Of a stretch of 9,331 nt of DNA, positions 1-6,751 are shown one piece after another. The DNA lies in assembly GCA_023249165.1 (NCBI GenBank), contig JAHFDE010000083.1, positions 1-9,331 of the forward strand, given 5' to 3'. Position numbers and translations under genes: made by a program. Every line of letters starts with the position of its first letter. Position 1 is the stretch's first letter. Under the pieces are notes generated by a model. That model ran no database searches and was not told the DNA's origin. It saw only the letters and a program-made list of their open reading frames with translations. The DNA is from Candidatus Methylomirabilota bacterium. Lineage in GTDB: Bacteria; Methylomirabilota; Methylomirabilia; Methylomirabilales; CSP1-5.

Positions 1-564
1 AACACGGATGCGCTCAACCTGAGCGCGGCGGGGATCACAACGGACAAGCGCGGAAATATTCTGGTGAACGAGCGACTCGAGACCAACGTGCCGGGGGTCT
101 ACGCCTTGGGAGACGTCAAGGGGGGACCGGCCTTCACCCACATCTCGTACGACGATTTCCGCATCATCAAGACCAACCTGCTCGACGGGGGCAATGCCAC
201 CACGAACGGCCGCCTCGTCCCGTACACGGTCTATATCGACCCGCAACTGGGTCGCGTCGGGATGACGGAGGCCGAGGCGAGAGCCCAGGGCCGCCGGATC
301 CGCGTGGCCAAGATCCCTATGAAGTGGGTGGCCCGGGCCCTAGAAATGGACGAGTCGCGCGGGCTCATGAAGGCCGTGGTGGATGCCGAGACGAACCAGA
401 TCCTGGGCTGTGCCGTCCTCGGGGTCGAAGGCGGCGAGCTCATGTCGATGCTGTCGATTGCGATGATGGGCCGGGTTCCCTACACCACGCTGCGCGACGC
501 CATCTTCGCCCACCCGACCCTCGCCGAGGCCTTCAACAACCTCTTCGACACGTTCGAAGATTGA
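1..564 (+). CDS. Flavoprotein pyridine nucleotide-disulfide oxidoreductase, C-terminal part (5' end outside window)
   Basis: The frame is open from base 1 and gives the last 187 residues before TGA at 562-564; the start, N-terminal FAD domain and redox-active cysteine pair lie upstream. Visible are the second FAD-contacting motif of the family (VYALGDV, about residues 35-41), then the dimerisation domain with DPQLGRVG and the C-terminal HPTLAE motif (His171, Glu176), the His-Glu dyad that acts as acid/base in dihydrolipoamide dehydrogenase and mercuric reductase. The protein ends shortly after HPTLAEAFNNLF without the vicinal C-terminal cysteines of true MerA, so it is better called a RclA/MerA-like soluble flavin reductase of unknown substrate. 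The final 34 codons recur in diverged form at 1406-1507. It converges on vapC, 53 bp away. Superfamily is certain; the exact substrate is not. Confidence 0.92.
   Translation, partial: NTDALNLSAAGITTDKRGNILVNERLETNVPGVYALGDVKGGPAFTHISYDDFRIIKTNLLDGGNATTNGRLVPYTVYIDPQLGRVGMTEAEARAQGRRIRVAKIPMKWVARALEMDESRGLMKAVVDAETNQILGCAVLGVEGGELMSMLSIAMMGRVPYTTLRDAIFAHPTLAEAFNNLFDTFED
499..553 (+). repeat. Direct repeat copy 1 (reductase gene tail)
   Basis: These 55 bases match 1442-1496 with a single mismatch (519 versus 1462). The copy lies inside the intact reductase gene and encodes the AIFAHPTLAEAFNNLFDT segment. Outside this core the two copies diverge quickly on both sides. The pair brackets the toxin-antitoxin cassette. 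Confidence 0.9.
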
Positions 565-617
565 GGGCTATTTCGACACTAGCGGGACTGCCTAAGGATT
601 CCCATGAACAGGACTCC

Positions 618-1055
618 TCATGGTACCCATACCACGTTCAGGGCCATCTGTCCGGCCGCCTCTCGTTGCAGTGTATCCCCGGTGACGAAGGGAATGCGCA
701 TTCCCGATGCTGCCTGGAACACGAGGGCCGACGCCACGTGGACAGCATCCAGGGTCCTCAGTCCGGTTGCCTGGATCAAGTCCTCGCCCCGCTCGAGCAC
801 CGGCGGAGTCACTTCTACCAGCTCCCAATAGGTCCGATCCCTCTGGAGACGAGAAAGAATGGCTGAGAAGTTCCTCTTGGTCAACTCCCCCGCAGACTGC
901 CGGCGCACGAGCGCCGAAATGACCTCTAGGGGAGCGATCGCTGAGGAGAGAAAGCGGTAGCGTCGCAATAGAACCCTGGCCCGACGCGACCCTGGTTCCC
1001 TGACGTATCGCTTGACCAAGACGCTCGTGTCGAAGTACGCCCACTGGCCTGCCAT
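618..1055 (-). CDS. vapC: PIN-domain ribonuclease toxin, VapC family
   Basis: 145-residue protein, the usual size for a single-domain PIN toxin. VapC toxins are Mg2+-dependent endoribonucleases that cut specific RNAs (often tRNA or rRNA) until neutralised by their antitoxin. The four acidic active-site positions are visible: Asp9 in YFDTSVLVK, Glu44 in PLEVISALVRR, Asp103 in LRTLDAVHVASA and Asp127 in FVTGDTLQ, so it looks catalytically intact. Its ATG overlaps the antitoxin stop by one base (TGATG), giving antitoxin-first translational coupling. The gene is transcribed towards the reductase gene and sits between the intact 3' end of that gene and a diverged second copy of it. The RNA target cannot be read from sequence. 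Confidence 0.93.
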   Translation of the reverse strand: MAGQWAYFDTSVLVKRYVREPGSRRARVLLRRYRFLSSAIAPLEVISALVRRQSAGELTKRNFSAILSRLQRDRTYWELVEVTPPVLERGEDLIQATGLRTLDAVHVASALVFQAASGMRIPFVTGDTLQREAAGQMALNVVWVP

Positions 1056-1333
1056 CAGGTGGCATCCCGTTCTTCACGAATTGTCCGTGACAGCGGCCGA
1101 CCCTTGATAGGCCGAGGGGTCCAGCGCGGCAGTGGCGTCGTCTTGGACGCGCGCCGCAGAAGGCCAGCCGCTTCGAGATGCCGCATTGCCGTGTCACCCG
1201 TCGAGGCTCGGGGCAGGGGTTTGATCACGGCGATGGGCTTCCCTCGATCGGTCAGGACCACCTCCTCGCCAGCCTTGACGGCCTTGACGGCCTTGGAAAA
1301 TCGCTGATTCGCCTCGCGCAATCCCATGCGCAT
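1055..1333 (-). CDS. vapB: Phd/YefM-type antitoxin of the VapBC pair
   Basis: 92-residue protein. The N-terminal half (LREANQRFSKAV, then AGEEVVLTDRGKPIAVI) is the classic Phd/YefM DNA-binding and dimerisation domain; the arginine-rich C-terminus (about residues 58-90) would be the disordered arm that wraps the toxin. I chose ATG at 1333 because GGGGAGG lies 7 bases upstream; ATG at 1327 is an alternative two codons later. The open frame continues upstream to 1645, but that extension runs through the promoter and the reductase-tail remnant and has no family similarity. A 9-bp tandem repeat (gccttgacg, 1272-1289) encodes part of KAVKAVKA. Antitoxins of this kind normally repress their own operon, and a palindrome sits in the promoter here. 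Confidence 0.9.
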   Translation of the reverse strand: MRMGLREANQRFSKAVKAVKAGEEVVLTDRGKPIAVIKPLPRASTGDTAMRHLEAAGLLRRASKTTPLPRWTPRPIKGRPLSRTIREERDAT

Positions 1334-1347
1334 CGTAAGGCCTCCCC

Positions 1348-1393
1348 AATGTAGATATGTCACTACATTAATCGCGTGCTTCGGAATTGTCAA
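1348..1393 (-). promoter_or_regulatory. vapBC promoter with palindromic operator
   Basis: On the - strand a perfect TTGACA (1393-1388) is followed after 17 bases by TAATGT (1370-1365), a weak -10. Overlapping the -10 and reaching towards the ribosome binding site is an inverted repeat, AATGTAG (1348-1354) and CTACATT (1363-1369), separated by 8 bases. An arm-spacer-arm palindrome over the -10, just before an antitoxin-first operon, is the expected layout for VapB/Phd autorepression. The palindrome is seen directly; its use as an operator is inferred. Confidence 0.6.
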
Positions 1394-1405
1394 CTGCCAA
1401 ACGAT

Positions 1406-1507
1406 ATGATGGGAAAGGTGCCTTACACCATATTGAGTGAGGCCATCTTCGCCCACCCGACGCTCGCCGAGGCCTTCAACAACCTCTTCGACACGTCGAA
1501 GGGCTGA
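1406..1507 (+). pseudogene. Diverged copy of the reductase gene 3' end (remnant)
   Basis: The 34 codons from ATG-ATG to TGA read MMGKVPYTILSE, then AIFAHPTLAEAFNN, and align codon for codon with 463-564 of the reductase gene. I count 84 of 102 bases identical. Near the end a one-base shift puts TCGAAG in a different frame, changing the last residues to SKG. There is no sequence like the rest of the reductase upstream, because the vapBC promoter starts immediately, so it cannot encode a working enzyme. It may be the tail of a lost paralogue, or the original tail displaced when the TA cassette arrived with its own homologous sequence. Expression is not expected. Confidence 0.8.
1442..1496 (+). 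repeat. Direct repeat copy 2 (inside the remnant)
   Basis: Partner of 499-553, 943 bp downstream in the same orientation, with one mismatch in 55 bases. No integrase or transposase lies between the copies, only vapB and vapC. Confidence 0.9.
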
Positions 1508-1602
1508 AAGACGTGCGGCGGGGATGGTTAGAAAGAGGCCAGAGGTGGGCCGCGGCCGCGGAGCATTGCCGGGCGACCTCACGGAAACTTTGATCGGCGA
1601 GG

Positions 1603-4422
1603 TCAGACCCCGCAACACTTCTTGTATTTTTTGCCGCTGCCGCACGGGCAGGGCTCGTTGCGGCCAATCTTGCCTGCCTTGGCGGTCACCGCAGCAGGGG
1701 TGGAGGGTTTGAGGGACTGCCTGGCGGCAGGACGAGGTGCTTCCTTGCGAACGCGTGGGGCGGTCCGGCCATCCCCGGAGGGGGTCGCTGCCTCGGCAGA
1801 GACCTCTGTCGCGACCTCTGAGATGGTCGGCTGGAGACGGAAGAGATACTGGACCGTCTGCTCCTTGATCCGATCCACCATGGCGTCAAAGAGTTCGAAT
1901 CCCTCTCGCTTATACTCGACCAGCGGGTCTCGCTGACCGTACCCCCTGAGGCCGATGCCTTCCTTCAGATGATCCATGGCCAGGAGATGGTCCTTCCACT
2001 GGACGTCCACCACCTGAAGCATGAGGACGCGCTCGAGGTAGCGGACGAGATCCGTCCCGAATTGCTCCTCCTTCCGTTCGTACGCTGCCCGGACCTTGTC
2101 CCAGAGCTCCGCCTGGAGATTGCCAAACGTCAGCTCCGGAAGCTCCTCTGCCGGGACGGCGTACTCCACACCGAACTGGCGATACATCGCCTCGGAGAGG
2201 CCCCCGAGATCCCACTCCTCCGGGTACGTGTCCCCATGGGCGTAGAGGCCCACCAGGGACTGCAGGACCTCCTCAGCCATATCGAGGACGGTCTCACGGA
2301 GATTCTCGCCCTCGAAGATCTTCCGCCGCTCGCCATAGATGATCTGGCGCTGGCGGTTCATCACATCGTCGTATTCCAGGAGGTGCTTGCGGATCTCGAA
2401 GTTATGCGCCTCCACGCGCTTCTGGGCCGTCTCGATGGCCTTGGTCACCATGCCATGTTCGATGACCTCGCCCTCCTCCATGCCGAGCTTGTCCATGATC
2501 CGCTGGAGCCGCTCGCCGCCAAAGATCCGCAGGAGATCGTCTTCCAGCGACAGGTAGAAGCGGGACGAGCCAGGATCGCCCTGCCGGCCGGCCCGGCCCC
2601 GGAGCTGGTTGTCGATCCGTCGGGCCTCATGCCGCTCGGTCCCCAGGATATGCAGCCCACCTAACTGCACGACGCGTTCGTGCTCGGCGCTCGAGAGGGG
2701 GCGGACCGTGGCCAGGGATCGGGCGTAGGCCTGGGCGTCGATGGCGTCGTCGAGGAGTCCGTACTGCTGCATCCGTTTCGCCTCCTCGAACGCCTTGGCC
2801 ATCTCCTCTGGATCCACGTCCTCCGGGGTCTCCTGCCTTTTTACCATCTCCCGGGCCAGGGAGTGGGCGTGGCCGCCCAGAAGGATATCGGTCCCTCGAC
2901 CGGCCATGTTGGTCGCGATCGTCACCCCCTTATACCGACCGGCCTGGGCGACGATCTCCGCCTCGCGCTCGTGGTATTTGGCGTTCAAGACCTGGTGGGG
3001 CACGCCCCGGCGCTTGAGCAGCGTCGAGACTTTCTCCGACTTCTCGATCGAGGTGGTCCCCACCAGGACCGGCCTCCCCATTCCGTACAGCTCGACGATC
3101 TCCTCCACGACGGCCGCGAACTTCTCCCGCTCGGTTCGATAGATCACATCGGCGTAATTGGTCCGGACCAGCTGCCGGTTCGTGGGAATGACCACCACAT
3201 CGAGGTTATAGATCTGGGCGAACTCTGCGGCCTCGGTGTCGGCGGTCCCCGTCATCCCGGCCAGTTTCCCGTACATGCGGAAATAGTTCTGGAAGGTGAT
3301 GGTTGCCAGGGTCTGGTTTTCCCGCTCGATCTTGACCTTCTCCTTGGCCTCCACCGCCTGGTGCAGCCCGTCAGACCACCGGCGACCGGGCATCATGCGG
3401 CCCGTAAACTCGTCCACGATGATCACCTGTCCATCCTTGACCACGTAGTCCACATCAAGCTGGAAGAGGTTGTGGGCCCGGAGCCCCTGCTGGACGTGGT
3501 GGAGAGTGTCAATGTTGCTGGGGTCGTACAGATTCGAGACCCCCAGCAGATTTTCGACCTTGCTTACCCCCTGTTCGGTGATGGCGACGGTCTTGGCCTT
3601 TTCATCAACGATGTAGTCCCCCGCCCGGACCGCCTCGATCTCCGCGAGCTTCCCTCCCGCGATGGTGGCCGCACGCTTGAGGCGCGGGATGATCCGGTCG
3701 ATCTGGTAATAGAGATCGGTCGATTCATCGGCGGGCCCGGAGATAATCAGGGGGGTGCGGGCCTCGTCGATGAGGATCGAATCTACCTCGTCCACGATGG
3801 CGTAATGGAGTTCCCGCTGCACCATCTCATCCAAGGAAAACTTCATGTTGTCCCGAAGGTAATCGAACCCGAATTCATTGTTGGTCCCGTACGTCACGTC
3901 GGCCGCGTACGCGGGGCCGCGGTCGGCATCGTTCATCTCGTGTTGGATCAGACCCACGCTCAGGCCCAGGAACTGATAGATTCCCCCCATCCACTGGCTA
4001 TCCCGCTTGGCCAGGTAGTCATTCACCGTCACGATATGGACGCCCTTCCCCTGCAGCGCATTGAGATAGGCCGGCAGCGTCGACACGAGGGTCTTCCCCT
4101 CGCCGGTGGCCATCTCGGCGATTTTCCCCTCGTGAAGGACGGCCCCACCGATGAGCTGGACGTCAAAGTGACGCATGTTGAGAACGCGGCGGGCCACCTC
4201 GCGGACGGTCGCGAAGACCTCATGAAGGATGTCGTCGAGTGCCGCCCCGCGCGCGAGCCTCTCCTTGAACTCAGCGGTCCGGGCCGCAAGGGCCGCGTCC
4301 GGAAGCTTCTCCAGGCCCGGTTCGAGCGCATTGACCTGAACCACGAGGGGCTGGAGTCTCTTGAGCTCCCGCTGATTCTTGGTCCCGATGACCTTGCCGA
4401 TCACGGCCTTCCAGAGGCTCAT
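1603..4422 (-). CDS. secA: SecA preprotein translocase ATPase
   Basis: 939-residue SecA, the ATPase motor that binds SecYEG at the inner membrane and drives unfolded preproteins through it. Family landmarks in order: Walker A MATGEGKT (about 104-111), NDYLAKRD (134-141), NEFGFDYLRDNM (182-193), Walker B DEVD (211-214), the crosslinking-domain region, GMTGTADTEA (389-398), NMAGRGTDI (505-513), and TERHEARRIDNQLRGRAGRQ with its arginine fingers (595-614). The protein ends in a flexible linker and the zinc/SecB-binding tail CPCGSGKKYKKCCG (Cys925, 927, 936, 937). The stretch between GTDILLGG and LGGLHIL (about 518-587) is roughly 35 residues longer than in E. coli SecA as I recall it. The ATG at 4422 is chosen because AAAGGAG lies just upstream and MSLWKAVIGK is family-like; an in-frame extension to 4503 has no such support. 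An inverted repeat (GACCTC/GAGGTC, 1575-1604) overlaps the stop but lacks a U-run. The gene looks complete. Confidence 0.98.
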   Translation of the reverse strand: MSLWKAVIGKVIGTKNQRELKRLQPLVVQVNALEPGLEKLPDAALAARTAEFKERLARGAALDDILHEVFATVREVARRVLNMRHFDVQLIGGAVLHEGKIAEMATGEGKTLVSTLPAYLNALQGKGVHIVTVNDYLAKRDSQWMGGIYQFLGLSVGLIQHEMNDADRGPAYAADVTYGTNNEFGFDYLRDNMKFSLDEMVQRELHYAIVDEVDSILIDEARTPLIISGPADESTDLYYQIDRIIPRLKRAATIAGGKLAEIEAVRAGDYIVDEKAKTVAITEQGVSKVENLLGVSNLYDPSNIDTLHHVQQGLRAHNLFQLDVDYVVKDGQVIIVDEFTGRMMPGRRWSDGLHQAVEAKEKVKIERENQTLATITFQNYFRMYGKLAGMTGTADTEAAEFAQIYNLDVVVIPTNRQLVRTNYADVIYRTEREKFAAVVEEIVELYGMGRPVLVGTTSIEKSEKVSTLLKRRGVPHQVLNAKYHEREAEIVAQAGRYKGVTIATNMAGRGTDILLGGHAHSLAREMVKRQETPEDVDPEEMAKAFEEAKRMQQYGLLDDAIDAQAYARSLATVRPLSSAEHERVVQLGGLHILGTERHEARRIDNQLRGRAGRQGDPGSSRFYLSLEDDLLRIFGGERLQRIMDKLGMEEGEVIEHGMVTKAIETAQKRVEAHNFEIRKHLLEYDDVMNRQRQIIYGERRKIFEGENLRETVLDMAEEVLQSLVGLYAHGDTYPEEWDLGGLSEAMYRQFGVEYAVPAEELPELTFGNLQAELWDKVRAAYERKEEQFGTDLVRYLERVLMLQVVDVQWKDHLLAMDHLKEGIGLRGYGQRDPLVEYKREGFELFDAMVDRIKEQTVQYLFRLQPTISEVATEVSAEAATPSGDGRTAPRVRKEAPRPAARQSLKPSTPAAVTAKAGKIGRNEPCPCGSGKKYKKCCGV

Positions 4423-4501
4423 GCCCTCTCCTTTACCCAGCGGCAATAGTCTTTTAACGCTAACACACTCCTCCACATCCATCAACTGCAAAGGACCGGC
4501 C

Positions 4502-4536
4502 AAAAAAAATCCCCCGACTGTTTCAGGGGGACTTTT
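4502..4536 (-). terminator. Intrinsic terminator after the M23 peptidase gene
   Basis: On the - strand a six-base-pair stem (TCCCCC 4510-4515 with GGGGGA 4526-4531, 10-base loop) is followed directly by eight T residues (4509-4502). It lies 27 bp past the peptidase stop codon. It would end that transcript and separate it from secA, whose start is 80 bp further on. The + strand side has only four T residues, so action in that direction should be weak. Confidence 0.88.
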
Positions 4537-4562
4537 GCAGCTCTTCAGGGCGGTCTGTCCGC

Positions 4563-5498
4563 CTATTGACCCCGAATCACATTCGCGCGCTGCCCTTCAT
4601 CGACGATGTACTTCAGAGGGTTGTGGGGCTGGTCGTTGAGGAGGACCTCATAGTGGAGGTGGGCGCCGGTGCTGTAGCCGGTGTTGCCGACGAAGGCGAT
4701 GACCTGGCCGCGCTTGACCGTCTGGCCCTTACTGACCTGGTTCCGCTGGTTGTGGCCATAGAAGGTCTTGAAGCCGAAGCCGTGGGTGAGCACGAGGGCG
4801 TGGCCGTAGCCCGGGAGGGTGCCGGCGAAGGTGACGATCCCATCGGCCGGGGCGCGGATGGGGGTCCCCGGGGGGGCGGCGATGTCGACGCCGGTGTGCT
4901 GCTGGGGCTGGCCGGTGAAGGGCGACGTCCGGGGGCCGAAGGGGGAGGTGACATGGCCCTCGGTCGGCCACAGCGCCGGCGTCGCGATGAGGCGGTCTTT
5001 CTGTTTCGTGAGGTACTCGGTCACCACCTGCAGGCTCTCGGACCTGAGCGCCATCTCCCGCTCGAGCCGCTCGAGATCCTGGTAGAGCCGGGCGAGGAAC
5101 AGCACCTGCTCCGCCTGCTCCCCCTCCTTCAGCGCCTTGGCGAGCTCGAGGGTACCGCCCCCCACCGAGAAGGTGGGCGCCCCGGCCGCCGGGCCCGCCT
5201 GCATCCCGGCGAGGCGGCGGATCTGGGTGTCGAAGGTCCGCAGGCGGGTCATCTCCTGGGAGAGGGTCTCGAGCTGCTGGGCCATCTCCTGCTGCGCCTG
5301 GACCGCGTGGCGGAGACGCACCAGTTCGAGGTAGTCCACTTCGACGGTCAGGAAGTGAATGCCGAAGTAGCCAAGCACCAGCAGCGTGAGCACTCCCCCG
5401 ACAAGAACCCCTCCCAGCGCCCGCTGGCTCAGCCGCACCTGGCGGGGGCAGGTGGTGGCGTCGGTCAGGAACAAGATGGTCAAGAACCTCGGCGCCAT
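4563..5498 (-). CDS. Membrane-anchored M23 (LytM/peptidoglycan endopeptidase) family protein
   Basis: 311 residues. A short cytoplasmic start (MAPRFLTILFLTDATT, a recurrent N-terminus in this subfamily as I recall it) is followed by one transmembrane segment (about 28-50), a coiled-coil region (about 55-170), and a C-terminal LytM domain. The zinc ligands are present: His201 and Asp205 in QHTGVDIAAPPGTPI, and His282 of HLHYEV, with His280 and His249 (YGHN) as likely catalytic histidines. An active peptidoglycan endopeptidase is therefore predicted in the periplasm, rather than a degenerate EnvC/NlpD-type activator. AGGGGAG lies about 4 bases before the ATG. The gene directly precedes secA on the same strand, a neighbourhood I recall from several proteobacteria, but a terminator divides the two. 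The physiological role (septal or general wall turnover) cannot be decided here. Confidence 0.93.
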   Translation of the reverse strand: MAPRFLTILFLTDATTCPRQVRLSQRALGGVLVGGVLTLLVLGYFGIHFLTVEVDYLELVRLRHAVQAQQEMAQQLETLSQEMTRLRTFDTQIRRLAGMQAGPAAGAPTFSVGGGTLELAKALKEGEQAEQVLFLARLYQDLERLEREMALRSESLQVVTEYLTKQKDRLIATPALWPTEGHVTSPFGPRTSPFTGQPQQHTGVDIAAPPGTPIRAPADGIVTFAGTLPGYGHALVLTHGFGFKTFYGHNQRNQVSKGQTVKRGQVIAFVGNTGYSTGAHLHYEVLLNDQPHNPLKYIVDEGQRANVIRGQ

Positions 5499-5927
5499 AG
5501 GCTCCCCTGAGCTAGAGATGGGGGGTCCGGCTGCAATCGGCTGGCTGTCTGACTACCTCCTCAGGTGTGCGATCAGTTACGAGCAAGACCTGCGACTGGA
5601 ACGTTTAAGGAATCGAACGACGTTTTGGAGCCGGAGTACGAAAGGTTTTTGCACGCTAGCACAGGGTCCGCAGAGGTGTCAAGGTTTTTCTGGCCCTAGT
5701 GCCGTTCCAACCTGCTGAGCGTAATTTGATCGGCGTGTCGTTGTTCCAAAGGTCGTGGGCGTTTGTGGCAGAGAAGTTGACACGAATAGTTGCAACGTCA
5801 CTAATACAAACGCATCTCATCTGGTGACAATTGAGCAATAGGGCATTAGACCGCAATGAGGCATTTCGCTTCCAAGATCACTCTATTGTTCCATTGCTCC
5901 AAAGTAAACGCACATTGTGCGTTTACT
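5499..5927. other. Gene-free stretch, AT-richer, possible decayed mobile-element end
   Basis: There is no convincing coding region on either strand. From about 5580 to 5930 the composition is visibly less GC-rich than all flanking genes. Short motifs recur: GTGTCAA (5676-5682) is the inverse of TTGACAC (5777-5783), AAGGTTTTT appears at 5642-5650 and 5681-5689, and further GTCAC/GTGACA motifs occur at 5797-5801 and 5824-5829. Spaced TGACA-type motifs resemble the multiple terminal repeats of some IS21-family elements, but that is recollection, not a match I could verify. A transposase gene is absent. The rlpA-proximal edge carries the palindrome described separately. Confidence 0.35.
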
Positions 5928-5929
5928 TT
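5901..5929. repeat. 29-base near-perfect palindrome at the rlpA stop codon
   Basis: The arms AAAGTAAACGCACA (5901-5914) and TGTGCGTTTACTTT (5916-5929) are exact reverse complements around one central base. The second arm overlaps two bases of the rlpA stop codon (5928-5930). As RNA it would form a 12-13 bp hairpin right after rlpA. No T-run follows on the - strand, so it is not a standard intrinsic terminator, although it could protect the 3' end or weaken readthrough. A protein-binding site or element end is an alternative. Confidence 0.75.
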
Positions 5930-6599
5930 AGTCCGACTCCATCAAGACAACCGTCAAGCCGTGGGACGCGACCCGCGTCGCAGCCTGCATCGCCGCCTCG
6001 CGGCTGCTGTAGCTTCCCACCCTGACCCGGTAGAAGGTCTGTCCCTCGGCCGTGACGGTACTGATATAGCCCCCTGCGGTCACGGCATCCACCCGGGCCT
6101 TCAGGGCACGCGCGTTTCGTTCGTCGGCAAAGGAGCCGACCTGCAGCGTATACGCCCGCGGGCTGGCGACCAGGCGCGAAGGGGGAGTCCGAAGCAGGAT
6201 GATGTGGACCGGGGCGAGTCCGTCCTCCACCATGTCCAGGACCCGAGCCGAGGCGTAGGAGAGATCGATGATGCGGCCGTCCACGAACGGCCCGCGGTCA
6301 TTGATCCGGACGGGGATCGACCGGCCGTTGTCCAGGTTCGTAACCTGCACCCAGGAGCCGAGGGGAAGCGTCCGGTGGGCGGCACTGAGCTGATGCATAT
6401 CAAAGACCTCCCCGCTCGCGGTCCGGCGCCCATGAAACTTCGGCCCATACCAGGAGGCAATGCCCGTTTCTCCTCCCGGCGGTATCGACGGGCGGGAGCG
6501 GGGCGCGGCACAGGCCGCCATGAGGAACAGAAGACAGAGGGCCCATTTCAGGCCGAGCAGACGCAGTCTTGGACGGGGGTCACCCCCCGATTCCTGCAC
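5928..6599 (-). CDS. rlpA: RlpA-like septal-ring lytic transglycosylase lipoprotein (DPBB + SPOR)
   Basis: 223 residues from GTG. RlpA proteins cleave glycan strands stripped of stem peptides and are drawn to the septum by their SPOR domain. The basic N-terminus (RPRLRLLGLK), hydrophobic core and LMAAC give a lipoprotein signal with Cys30 as the lipidated residue. The double-psi beta-barrel spans about 44-130 (GIASWYG, ASGEVFD, then VRINDRGPFVDGRIIDLS). His75 and Asp101 have the 26-residue spacing of the catalytic His/Asp pair known from Pseudomonas RlpA, so activity is likely. The SPOR domain covers about 147-223 (YTLQVGSFADERNA, FYRVRVGSY). GTG at 6599 is chosen because GGGAGG lies 8-9 bases upstream and the full signal peptide follows; an ATG at codon 27 would delete the signal. 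The open frame to 7349 only runs antisense through the sigma gene. Confidence 0.93.
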   Translation of the reverse strand: MQESGGDPRPRLRLLGLKWALCLLFLMAACAAPRSRPSIPPGGETGIASWYGPKFHGRRTASGEVFDMHQLSAAHRTLPLGSWVQVTNLDNGRSIPVRINDRGPFVDGRIIDLSYASARVLDMVEDGLAPVHIILLRTPPSRLVASPRAYTLQVGSFADERNARALKARVDAVTAGGYISTVTAEGQTFYRVRVGSYSSREAAMQAATRVASHGLTVVLMESD

Positions 6600-6632
6600 C
6601 GTGCCATCCTCCCGGGATTCCGAAACCCCCCT

Positions 6633-6662
6633 ACTGTACCGACGCCCGCCACTCCATGTCAA
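6633..6662 (-). promoter_or_regulatory. Candidate housekeeping promoter of rlpA
   Basis: On the - strand TTGACA (6662-6657) is followed after 18 bases by TACAGT (6638-6633), four of six matches to the -10 consensus. Transcription would start near 6626, leaving a leader of about 27 bases before the GTG. The perfect -35 and correct position support it; it was found by eye. Confidence 0.5.
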
Positions 6663-6723
6663 GGCGCGAAGGGGGTCTTGGATTGGCTTTTGCATTACGC
6701 GCACTACGAGGACGTCGTGGCAT

Positions 6724-6751
6724 TTAACATCCTCACCCCTGCCGCGTCTAA
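6724..6751 (+). promoter_or_regulatory. Candidate ECF-type promoter before the sigma operon
   Basis: GTCTAA (6746-6751) matches the sigma-E type -10 exactly. TTAACAT (6724-6730) keeps the AAC core of the -35 GGAACTT, at the canonical 15-base spacing. It lies 43 bases before the sigma start codon. ECF factors of this class commonly transcribe their own operon, so autoregulation is plausible. The -35 matches at only four of seven positions. Confidence 0.4.

Noticed and set aside
1..564. Mercuric reductase (merA)
   Set aside because: The C-terminus lacks the vicinal cysteines of MerA and there are no mer genes nearby.
1550..1561. 12-base palindrome CCGCGGCCGCGG between the remnant and secA
   Set aside because: A pure G/C palindrome in a very GC-rich spacer is likely by chance; no T-run or partner site.
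2680..4449. 589-codon open frame on the + strand, antisense to secA
   Set aside because: It is a mirror of the GC-rich secA codons; composition is low-complexity and no domain is recognisable, while secA on the other strand is unmistakable.
4423..4503. 27-codon N-terminal extension of secA
   Set aside because: Not SecA-like; the ATG at 4422 has AAAGGAG directly upstream, and the extension reaches the terminator.
4566..5510. 314-codon + strand frame antisense to the M23 peptidase gene
   Set aside because: Shadow of a clear M23 gene; the translation is dominated by Gly, Glu, Leu and Val and has no family pattern.
5609..5618. tRNA T-loop-like sequence (GTTCGATTCC on the - strand)
   Set aside because: The flanking bases cannot form the T stem, and no acceptor or anticodon arms are present.
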